Below are positions 1-5,262 of a DNA stretch of 5,262 nucleotides, in pieces. The stretch covers positions 1 through 5,262 of the forward strand of contig CAKZPJ010000495.1 in NCBI GenBank assembly GCA_937138955.1, in the 5' to 3' direction. The notes beneath the pieces were generated by a model. The model made no database searches. It was not told where the DNA came from and saw only the letters and a list, made by a program, of their open reading frames with translations. This stretch comes from an uncultured Flammeovirgaceae bacterium. GTDB taxonomy: Bacteria > Bacteroidota > Bacteroidia > Cytophagales > Cyclobacteriaceae. The stretch's first letter is position 1; the number at the start of each line of letters is the position of its first letter. Position numbers and translations under genes: made by a program.

Positions 1-1
1 C

Positions 2-1492
2 AAATGGCGGGACTACCTTAAGCAAGGTATTGAGGACTGGCAACCAGCCTTTGAGGCCGCCGGATTTAAGAACGCTATCATTGCTAAAGAGCCACCTACT
101 CCCGAAGAAGACCCGGAGTGGAGTCCGGAAGACGTTCGCTATTCGGTGATTCGCTACATTACTACCGATATTCAAAACGCCCAGGGACCCCACGTACACG
201 ACCCTCGCACCGGCGAAATTCTGGAAAGCGATATACTGTGGTACCATAACATCATGAATCTGCTGCGCAACTGGTACTTGGTACAAACCGCTGCCATCAA
301 TCCTGAAGCCCGCAGCGTGAAATTTAAGGATGAAGTAATGGGCGAACTTATTCGTTTTGTAGCCGCGCATGAAGTTGGGCACACGTTGGGCTTACCCCAC
401 AATATGGGTTCTAGTGTAGCGTACCCAGTAGACTCCTTACGCTCGCCAGCGTTTACCAAAAAAATGGGCACGGCTCCCTCTATTATGGATTACGCTCGCT
501 TTAACTACGTTGCTCAGCCCGAAGATGGCGATGTTGGATTACACCCTCAGGTTGGGCCTTACGATTTATGGTCGATCAAGTACGGTTACACTCCTTTGCT
601 GGATGCTAATTCTCCCGAAGAAGAACACGAAATTTTAAATGAGTGGATTAAAGAACGCGCCGATGATCCGATCTATCGCTACGGGCAGCAACGCTATAAT
701 CCCGATGACCCTACCTCCCAAACGGAAGATTTAGGTGATGATGCGGTGAAAGCCAGCGAATACGGTATTGCCAACCTCAAGCGGATTCTACCCAAGATTC
801 TGGAGTGGTCGAATGAAGAAGGCGAAGATTATGCCGAGCTGGAAGAACTCTACGGTCAAGTGTTGGCTCAATTAGGCCGATACATGCGCCACGTAGGAAC
901 GAATGTGGGCGGAGTGTATGAATACCGAAAAACTTACGACGAAGAAGGTACAGTGTTTAGTCCGGTTTCCAAAGAAAAGCAAGCAGCCGCAGTAGACTTT
1001 CTGAGTAAGCAACTTTTCCAAACTCCAGATTGGTTGATTGATCCTGAAATTACGCAGCGATTTGAAGGAGTGGGTACATTAGAGCGACTTCGTTCTTTTC
1101 AAGTGGGTACGCTAAACCGGCTGTTTGAAGCGAACCGGCTTAACCGTCTAATTGAAGCGCAAGCAACTTCCGAACAAGAAACTTATTCCGTGCTAGATCT
1201 ATTTGAAGATACTCGAGAAGGTATTTGGTCGGAGCTTTCTACCGGTAGATCTATTGATCCTTATCGCCGTAATCTGCAACGGGCCTATTTGAATAAGATG
1301 AAAGCATTGATGGAATTGGAAGATCAAAAATACGATCAAACCGATATTAAAGCCGTAACTCGCGCTACGTTGGATAACCTTCAGCAAGGTGTACAATCGG
1401 GACTAAGCCGACAACGCGATACTTTATCACGTTATCACTTACAGGATGTACAAAAGCGGATTGAGCGAATTTTGAATCCTGAAGCCTCCTAA
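2..1492 (+). CDS. Zinc-dependent metalloprotease, metzincin type (DUF5117/DUF4953-like), 3' part
   Basis: This is the C-terminal 496 residues of a larger protein. The frame is open to the left edge, so the real start lies outside the window; the GTG at 146 is internal, because family-like sequence (KWRDYLKQGI, then IEDWQPAFEAAGFKNAI) precedes it. The zinc site HEVGHTLGLPH (HExxHxxGxxH) is at fragment residues 123-133 (bases 368-400), with a Met-turn SIMDY at 160-164 (Met codon at 485). Together these define a metzincin with all three zinc histidines and the catalytic Glu present. The remaining 330 or so residues are mostly acidic, helical C-terminal sequence typical of the family. Relatives are usually around 800-870 residues with an N-terminal secretion signal, so an extracytoplasmic, probably outer-membrane-associated peptidase is inferred; the signal itself is not visible. 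The gene ends in TAA. No terminator follows, and the next gene starts 31 bases on, so co-transcription is plausible. Physiological substrates of the family are poorly known. Confidence 0.93.
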   Translation, partial: KWRDYLKQGIEDWQPAFEAAGFKNAIIAKEPPTPEEDPEWSPEDVRYSVIRYITTDIQNAQGPHVHDPRTGEILESDILWYHNIMNLLRNWYLVQTAAINPEARSVKFKDEVMGELIRFVAAHEVGHTLGLPHNMGSSVAYPVDSLRSPAFTKKMGTAPSIMDYARFNYVAQPEDGDVGLHPQVGPYDLWSIKYGYTPLLDANSPEEEHEILNEWIKERADDPIYRYGQQRYNPDDPTSQTEDLGDDAVKASEYGIANLKRILPKILEWSNEEGEDYAELEELYGQVLAQLGRYMRHVGTNVGGVYEYRKTYDEEGTVFSPVSKEKQAAAVDFLSKQLFQTPDWLIDPEITQRFEGVGTLERLRSFQVGTLNRLFEANRLNRLIEAQATSEQETYSVLDLFEDTREGIWSELSTGRSIDPYRRNLQRAYLNKMKALMELEDQKYDQTDIKAVTRATLDNLQQGVQSGLSRQRDTLSRYHLQDVQKRIERILNPEAS

Positions 1493-1523
1493 CGCAGCTT
1501 CGGTATTAAATCAGGCTAGGAAC

Positions 1524-2399
1524 TTGACGAAAACATCCCAGAAGAGACTTTCTACTAAAAGCGGTGAAGCTACTGTTAGCTTCTCGGTCTATCAGTTGAC
1601 CCGTATTCTTAGTTTGGATGTAGTACTGGGGGCGTGCGTATCAGCTTGGTTTATCGCCCAACTGTGTGAAGTGGCAGTTGAGCCAGTCACTATTCTAACA
1701 TTAGGAGTTTGCGTTTGGCTGATCTATACAGCAGATCATCTTTGGGACGCTTATCGGATTCAGCACCCGGCTCATACAGTTCGGCATATCTTTCACCAAC
1801 GCTACTTTTTGGCTTTAGTCATTGGGTGGTTTGTTACGGTAGCTTTGGGGATAGCTCTACTTTTTTATATCCCGCCTTCTATTTTCCGTGGTGGTCTGGT
1901 GTTGTCAGGTGGGGTAGTTACCTATTTTGTTGTCAACCAGTTTATTAATTTTAATCTGATTGTGCCCAAAGAAGTTTTAGCTGCGCTGCTTTATACTTCT
2001 GGTATTTTTCTTCCAGTGGCTGTCCAAATTGAAAGTCTTAACTTAATCAGCTACTTAGTTTTCGGACAGTTCTTTTTACTAGCTTTAGCCAACCTCACGC
2101 TCATCTCCTGGTACGAACTAACGAGCGATCGGCTAGATGGTGCCTCTTCGCTAGCAATTCAGTACGGTAAGCCCAAGACTCAACTCATTTCTATTGCCTG
2201 CATTTTGCTAGCTATAATATTAACTGGCTGGATGGTATTAATTGCTCCTTCAGCGTCTCATTCTGTTATAATCTTAATGAGCCTTGTTTTGGGTAGTATT
2301 TGGGTATTTCCAGTTTGGCATGCAAAATATGAGCGGTATCGTTGGGTAGCCGATGGTATCTTTCTTCTTCCGGCTGTATTCTATCCACTCGTCGTATGA
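1524..2399 (+). CDS. UbiA-like polytopic membrane protein (divergent prenyltransferase superfamily member)
   Basis: This is a 291-residue, strongly hydrophobic protein with about nine predicted membrane segments (near residues 30-48, 54-71, 94-115, 120-140, 149-168, 174-196, 219-241, 247-265 and 272-290), the number seen in UbiA-type intramembrane prenyltransferases. Two motif remnants sit in the expected loops. YTADHLWDAYR (residues 68-78) corresponds to NDxxDxxxD but keeps only D71 and D75. YELTSDRLDGASSLAIQYG (197-215) corresponds to the second Asp-rich motif, with E198 and D202, followed by a region resembling the usual G-K-x-T-L-A-x-x-x-G. UbiA enzymes transfer a prenyl chain from its diphosphate to an aromatic or other acceptor in the membrane. 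Whether this protein does so is uncertain because the first motif is incomplete. The start is inferred: TTG at 1524 is the first usable start after the in-frame TGA at 1473, with AGGA only 2 bases before it; TTG at 1596 or 1614 are alternatives, and no in-frame ATG occurs before residue 237. The stop overlaps the next gene's ATG. Confidence 0.72.
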   Translation: MTKTSQKRLSTKSGEATVSFSVYQLTRILSLDVVLGACVSAWFIAQLCEVAVEPVTILTLGVCVWLIYTADHLWDAYRIQHPAHTVRHIFHQRYFLALVIGWFVTVALGIALLFYIPPSIFRGGLVLSGGVVTYFVVNQFINFNLIVPKEVLAALLYTSGIFLPVAVQIESLNLISYLVFGQFFLLALANLTLISWYELTSDRLDGASSLAIQYGKPKTQLISIACILLAIILTGWMVLIAPSASHSVIILMSLVLGSIWVFPVWHAKYERYRWVADGIFLLPAVFYPLVV

Positions 2400-3097
2400 G
2401 TCGCGACTTTTCTTTTGATCGTATCGCTCCGGTATACGATAAGCTGAGCTATCTGGCTTTCAGGGGAAGTGTCACGCGGGCGCAGCGATATTTCCTTAGC
2501 ACTATTCCTCCTCAGTCTAACGTATTAATCGTGGGTGGCGGCAATGGCGATATATTAATTGACCTCTTAGAAAGAGTTGTTCCCGCTCATATCACTTACG
2601 TAGAAGCTTCAGTAGCGATGATGCATCGGGCTAAACGAAAGATAACTGGTTATCGTCAAACTAACTCTAACCTCTCACTTCCAACCATCACATTTATCCA
2701 GGGGACGGAGCGCGATGTTGACTCAACGAAAATGTATCAGGTAGCGATTACTAATTTTGTACTGGATATGTATCAAGGATCATCACTAGATGGTATGATG
2801 CAACGTATTGATTCTTTACTTTCAGAGGACGCGGTGTGGCTGTTTACTGACTTTCGTTATAGTTCAAGGCTAATGAATAGAATATGGCAAAAACCACTTG
2901 CCCAGTTTATGTACATTTTCTTTCACTTCACCGCTAATATTAGCGTTCAAGCATTACCGAATTACGATTCTCATTTCCGAAAGGTGGGTTGGGATGAGAA
3001 GCAGCACCAAAGTTTTTTCGGAGACTTTATCAGTAGTAATATTTACACGCGTACTAAGCAGATAAGTCAGCGCGATTTTTCTTCAAAAAATCGATAA
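2396..3097 (+). CDS. Class I SAM-dependent methyltransferase (UbiE/COQ5-like fold)
   Basis: This is a 233-residue soluble protein that probably transfers a methyl group from S-adenosylmethionine to a small molecule. The N-terminus FDRIAPVYDKLSYL (residues 7-20) resembles the FDxIAxxYDxLN opening of UbiE-type enzymes. The SAM loop is VLIVGGGNGD (43-52), with G47, G49 and G51 in place. The usual acidic residue at the end of strand 1 is Ile45. The strand-2 acid that binds the SAM ribose is E70 in YVEAS. ITNFVLDMY (118-126) fits motif IV, and AVWLFTDFR (146-154) fits the later strand. I chose ATG 2396 because it overlaps the upstream TGA as ATGA, a translational-coupling arrangement, and because family-like sequence starts here; the open frame upstream of it only shadows the previous gene. 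Pairing with a UbiA-like protein suggests that both modify one lipid or quinone-like molecule, which is inference. The last 44 bases overlap the opposing phosphatase gene. The substrate is unknown. Confidence 0.85.
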   Translation: MSRDFSFDRIAPVYDKLSYLAFRGSVTRAQRYFLSTIPPQSNVLIVGGGNGDILIDLLERVVPAHITYVEASVAMMHRAKRKITGYRQTNSNLSLPTITFIQGTERDVDSTKMYQVAITNFVLDMYQGSSLDGMMQRIDSLLSEDAVWLFTDFRYSSRLMNRIWQKPLAQFMYIFFHFTANISVQALPNYDSHFRKVGWDEKQHQSFFGDFISSNIYTRTKQISQRDFSSKNR

Positions 3098-3539
3098 AAT
3101 TCTGGCAAGACCGTAGCAATATTTGATAAACCTCTTCAAATCCATCAGCTTCGCTCCAGTATGGATCAGGTACATCCTTCGTATCGTCCTTATTATCAAA
3201 ATCGCGCATAAGGAAGACTTTATCGTCAGGCATACTGCTAGGTAGCAAGCGTTTAATATTGCTAAGATTATTTTGATCCATCGCCATGATATAATCAAAC
3301 TTATCAAAATCGTTAGTGGTAAACTGACGCCCTTGATGATCTAATTTTAGCTGATACTTACGGACAATATCCATAGTACGGGAATCCGGTGGCTCACCAA
3401 TGTGATAGTCGGAAGTACCGGCTGAATCGGAATCGATAAGTCCGCTTAGTCCGGTTTTCTCAACTGAGCTATTAAAAACCGCTTCCGCCATTGGAGAGCG
3501 ACATATATTTCCAAGACAAACAAACAACACACGAACCAT
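3054..3539 (-). CDS. Low-molecular-weight protein tyrosine phosphatase
   Basis: This is a complete 161-residue cytoplasmic phosphatase of the arsenate-reductase-like LMW-PTP fold, close to the family's usual 150-160 residues. It hydrolyses phosphotyrosine through a cysteinyl-phosphate intermediate. The P-loop CLGNICRS (C-x5-R-S) gives nucleophile C8, R14 and S15. The general acid is D125 in DVPDPYW (122-128), the standard DPYY/DPYW element. The segment RQFTTNDFDKFDYIMAMDQNN (71-91) is a conserved family stretch. ATG at 3539 puts the P-loop at the expected distance from the N-terminus. A Bacteroidota-type promoter lies about 50 bases upstream. The 3' end overlaps the convergent methyltransferase by 44 bases, and no terminator is visible behind it. 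Bacterial LMW-PTPs often counteract tyrosine kinases of polysaccharide export, but no kinase or capsule gene is present here, so the target is unknown. Confidence 0.95.
   Translation of the reverse strand: MVRVLFVCLGNICRSPMAEAVFNSSVEKTGLSGLIDSDSAGTSDYHIGEPPDSRTMDIVRKYQLKLDHQGRQFTTNDFDKFDYIMAMDQNNLSNIKRLLPSSMPDDKVFLMRDFDNKDDTKDVPDPYWSEADGFEEVYQILLRSCQNFIDFLKKNRADLSA
3073..3093. repeat. AT-rich inverted repeat inside the convergent gene overlap
   Basis: CGATTTTT (3073-3080) and AAAAATCG (3086-3093) are perfect 8-base inverted arms around a 5-base loop CTTCA. The repeat falls in the last codons of both the methyltransferase (plus strand) and the phosphatase (minus strand). It is GC-poor and has no U-tract on either side, so it would be a weak terminator at best. 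It is the only palindrome I see where a shared terminator would be expected. The A and T runs may simply encode the Lys/Phe-rich C-termini. Confidence 0.35.
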
Positions 3540-3585
3540 AGGAACAGCGGATTAAAATAATGAGAAATTTTATTGAAAAATAGGT

Positions 3586-3613
3586 CAAAAATAGCTGTAA
3601 AGTCACTTTTCAA
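3586..3613 (-). promoter_or_regulatory. Bacteroidota-type promoter for the phosphatase gene
   Basis: On the minus strand, TTG (3613-3611) is followed after 17 bases by TATTTTTG (3593-3586), an exact match to the Bacteroidota -7 box TAnnTTTG with spacing within the described range. Transcription would start around 3580, giving a leader of about 40 bases before the ATG at 3539. An A/T-only tract (3612-3631) touches the -33 element and could act like an UP element. The match is seen directly; activity is inferred. Confidence 0.65.
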
Positions 3614-3717
3614 AAAAATTTAGTTTTTTTTCATTGAAGGGGGTTACCTTTTAGAGCTTCGCAGTATATATAGGTACATAACACAAATTGTTTATTCATA
3701 CACCTGTTTTAGCCAAG

Positions 3718-3751
3718 AAAACCTTCTTCACTGAGAAGGTTTTTCTTTTTT
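3718..3751 (+). terminator. Rho-independent terminator, plus strand, no adjacent plus-strand gene
   Basis: A perfect 10-base stem, AAAACCTTCT (3718-3727) with AGAAGGTTTT (3734-3743), closes a 6-base loop TCACTG and is followed by TCTTTTTT (3744-3751). The T-rich tail is on the plus strand; on the minus strand the stem is followed only by CTTGG, so plus orientation is favoured. The nearest plus-strand gene ends at 3097, more than 600 bases upstream and beyond the antisense phosphatase gene. The hairpin may stop read-through from that operon, or an unseen small RNA, or serve as a backup terminator in the other direction. Confidence 0.65.
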
Positions 3752-3798
3752 ATAGCAATCCCTTCTTAGATATTATTACTCGCCAGAGAGTATCGAAC

Positions 3799-3831
3799 AA
3801 AAAAAGCCAATCCGAAGCAGATTGGCCTTTT
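3799..3831 (-). terminator. Rho-independent terminator of the acyl-CoA dehydrogenase gene
   Basis: On the minus strand, GCCAATC (3826-3820), a 7-base loop TGCTTCG and GATTGGC (3812-3806) form a 7-bp stem followed by seven T (3805-3799). A second 4-bp A:T extension lies outside one mismatch. It starts about 20 bases after the dehydrogenase stop codon, the standard place for its terminator. Confidence 0.88.
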
Positions 3832-3850
3832 CATTCATTTACCCTAAAAT

Positions 3851-5262
3851 CTAAAAATCATATTTGTTTTTCTTAATGAGATGATCGGCAATTTCCCGCC
3901 GTAGCTCCTTCACATTGTAAAGATCCATTTTAGTAAATCGCTTCAAGCCCATTAGCATTACCTTCTGCTCATCACCTTTCGCAAACGAGATGATTGCTTC
4001 TTTTCCACTAGCATTGATCCTCTCGACTGCTTCGTACAAATACAGCTTCGCCATATTGATTTGCTGGCGAGTCGCTTCTTCGCCCCACGTACCAATTAGT
4101 TTCTCGGCACGCAGCAACGTAGATTCAGCCGCGTAGATTTCAATCATCATATCAGCAATACTCATTAGTATTTCCTGCTCATGATCGAGCTTCATACCAA
4201 AATCTTGGGCAGCTTTTCCGGCTACCATCAGTACTGACTTCTTCAAATTTTTCAGCACTTCCTTCTCCTTAGCAAAAGCACCATCGTAGCTTTTTCCATT
4301 AAAGTCGGGAACAGAAGTAAGTTCTTTCGCCACCGCCATTGCCGGGCCCATTAAATCAAGCTCCCCTTTCATCGCTCGCTTAATGGTCATGCCCACCAGA
4401 AGCATCCGGTTAATTTCATTGGTACCTTCGTAGATACGGGAGATTCGGGCATCGCGGTAAGCACGTTCCATGGGGGCATCAGCCGAGAAGCCCATCCCCC
4501 CGTAGATTTGAACTCCTTCATCCACGCAGTAGTCTAACACTTCCGAGCCATGAACTTTCATTATCGCGCATTCAATAGCAAACTGCTCCACGCCCTTCAA
4601 CTTGGCTTCATTTTCCGCCATGCCATCACTAATCAGCGACTCAATGCGATCGTCAATATCCTGTCCGGCTCGGTAGCAAGCAGCTTCGGTAGCAAAGGTT
4701 TTGGTAGCCATATTGGCTATTTTCGCTTGAATAGCTCCAAAGTTGGAAATAGACTGACCAAACTGCTTACGGTCGTTGGCGTACTGTATTGAATCGGTAA
4801 TTACCTGCTTACAGCCACCAATCACTCCCGCTCCCAGTTTGATACGACCAATATTCAGAATATTAACCGCTATTTTGAAACCGTTACCTCGCTCCGAAAG
4901 CATATTTTCTACTGGTACTTCGGTATCATTAAAGAATACTTGGCGAGTAGATGAACCCTTTATTCCCAGTTTCTTCTCCTCCTCGTTCATGGTAATTCCA
5001 CTAAACGACTTCTCTATAATAAAGGCAGAGAGGTTTTTATCGTCCTCAATACGAGCAAATACGATAAATAGATCGGCGAAACCGGCATTCGATATCCACA
5101 TCTTCTGTCCGGTGATTTTGTAATGCGAACCATCATCAGACAGAACTGCCTTGGTTTTTCCCGAATTGGCATCGGAACCAGCATCCGGCTCAGTTAAGCA
5201 ATAACAGGCTTTCCATTCTCCCGAAGCTAGTAAGGGTAAATATTTTTCTTTCTGCTCCTCAG
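3851..5262 (-). CDS. Acyl-CoA dehydrogenase, long form with C-terminal extension, 5' end missing
   Basis: This is the C-terminal 469 residues of an FAD-dependent acyl-CoA dehydrogenase. These enzymes carry out the first step of fatty-acid beta-oxidation, oxidising acyl-CoA to trans-2-enoyl-CoA and passing electrons to electron-transfer flavoprotein. The frame stays open to the right edge, and the ATG at 5101 is internal: CYCLTEPDAGSDA, the conserved FAD/substrate-binding motif, lies upstream of it at fragment residues 19-31. Further family features are DRKQFGQSISNFGAIQ (about 163-178), VQIYGGMGFSADAPMERAYRD (about 250-270) and RIYEGTNEINR (275-285), in which E278 (codon 4429-4427) is in the position of the catalytic base. 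About 190 residues follow the catalytic Glu, a C-terminal extension typical of very-long-chain (VLCAD-like) enzymes of roughly 600 residues and common in Bacteroidota. Chain-length preference cannot be told from sequence alone. The gene stops at TAG (3853-3851) and is followed by a strong terminator. Its promoter and any fad partner genes lie outside the window. Confidence 0.96.
   Translation of the reverse strand, partial: EEQKEKYLPLLASGEWKACYCLTEPDAGSDANSGKTKAVLSDDGSHYKITGQKMWISNAGFADLFIVFARIEDDKNLSAFIIEKSFSGITMNEEEKKLGIKGSSTRQVFFNDTEVPVENMLSERGNGFKIAVNILNIGRIKLGAGVIGGCKQVITDSIQYANDRKQFGQSISNFGAIQAKIANMATKTFATEAACYRAGQDIDDRIESLISDGMAENEAKLKGVEQFAIECAIMKVHGSEVLDYCVDEGVQIYGGMGFSADAPMERAYRDARISRIYEGTNEINRMLLVGMTIKRAMKGELDLMGPAMAVAKELTSVPDFNGKSYDGAFAKEKEVLKNLKKSVLMVAGKAAQDFGMKLDHEQEILMSIADMMIEIYAAESTLLRAEKLIGTWGEEATRQQINMAKLYLYEAVERINASGKEAIISFAKGDEQKVMLMGLKRFTKMDLYNVKELRREIADHLIKKNKYDF

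Larger units (their letters stand above)
3540..3850. other. AT-rich intergenic region with promoter and two hairpins
   Basis: This 311-base gap separates two minus-strand genes, so the phosphatase is not simply downstream in an operon with the acyl-CoA dehydrogenase. It contains the phosphatase promoter (3586-3613), an A7-TTTAG-T8 tract directly upstream of it (3612-3631), a plus-strand hairpin terminator (3718-3751) and the dehydrogenase terminator (3799-3831). The part between 3632 and 3717 shows no convincing gene, tRNA or promoter. The only open frame here (TTG 3688 to 3876, plus) runs through both hairpins, has low-complexity composition and is not credible as a gene. Confidence 0.7.

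Noticed and set aside
172..471. 99-codon open frame on the minus strand opposite the protease zinc-site region
   Set aside because: It lies entirely antisense to an intact catalytic domain and shows no domain or start signal of its own.
1709..1948. 79-codon plus-strand frame inside the UbiA-like gene
   Set aside because: It is an alternate frame of a membrane-protein gene; the Ser/Tyr-rich translation is a typical shadow.
2342..2395. Possible 18-residue N-terminal extension of the methyltransferase from TTG 2342
   Set aside because: It is fully inside the UbiA-like coding region, and the ATG at 2396 overlapping the TGA matches the family N-terminus better.
3083..3307. 74-codon minus-strand frame within the phosphatase gene
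   Set aside because: It is an out-of-frame reading of the phosphatase, which is intact with all catalytic residues.
3619..3644. Tiny minus-strand ATG-AAA-AAA-AAC-TAA frame as a leader peptide for the phosphatase
   Set aside because: It lies upstream of the predicted promoter, so it would not be on the phosphatase transcript, and four codons in an A-run arise easily by chance.
3688..3876. 62-codon open frame on the plus strand in the intergenic gap
   Set aside because: It begins with TTG, passes through two terminator hairpins, runs into the 3' end of the dehydrogenase gene, and its translation resembles no protein family I know.
4550..5123. Two plus-strand open frames (80 and 115 codons) within the dehydrogenase gene
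   Set aside because: Both are antisense to strongly conserved acyl-CoA dehydrogenase sequence and have no family features.
1..5262. Defence system, mobile element, CRISPR or phage island
   Set aside because: All five genes belong to housekeeping or metabolic families; there are no direct repeats, integrase or transposase sequences, toxin-antitoxin pairs or tRNA boundaries in the window.

Overview
The window looks like a piece of a Bacteroidota chromosome, most likely from the Cytophagales or a related marine-type lineage. Three things point there. The first gene belongs to a zinc-metalloprotease family (DUF5117/DUF4953 type) that is common in Bacteroidota. The one clear promoter has the Bacteroidota TTG / TAnnTTTG form. 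Start sites lack strong Shine-Dalgarno sequences. The lineage is inferred from family resemblance and not from a marker gene.

Layout: bases 2-3097 carry three plus-strand genes packed closely enough to be one transcript. They are the C-terminal two thirds or so of a secreted-type metzincin protease (cut by the left edge), a UbiA-like multi-pass membrane protein beginning 31 bases later with a TTG codon, and a class I SAM-dependent methyltransferase whose ATG overlaps the preceding TGA (ATGA). On the minus strand, a low-molecular-weight protein tyrosine phosphatase (3539 to 3054) runs into the methyltransferase tail to tail, and the two coding regions share 44 bases. A 311-base AT-rich gap (3540-3850) follows. 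It holds the phosphatase promoter, an orphan plus-strand terminator hairpin and the minus-strand terminator of the last gene. From 3851 to the right edge lies a long-form acyl-CoA dehydrogenase of fatty-acid beta-oxidation on the minus strand, with its N-terminus outside the window.

The protease, phosphatase and acyl-CoA dehydrogenase are well-known families with intact catalytic residues. The least ordinary part is the translationally coupled pair of UbiA-like protein and methyltransferase. Together they recall the prenyltransferase/methyltransferase steps of quinone biosynthesis, but both have altered signature motifs, so their substrate cannot be read from sequence. I see no RNA gene, CRISPR array, insertion sequence or phage feature, and no convincing evidence for a wholly new system.
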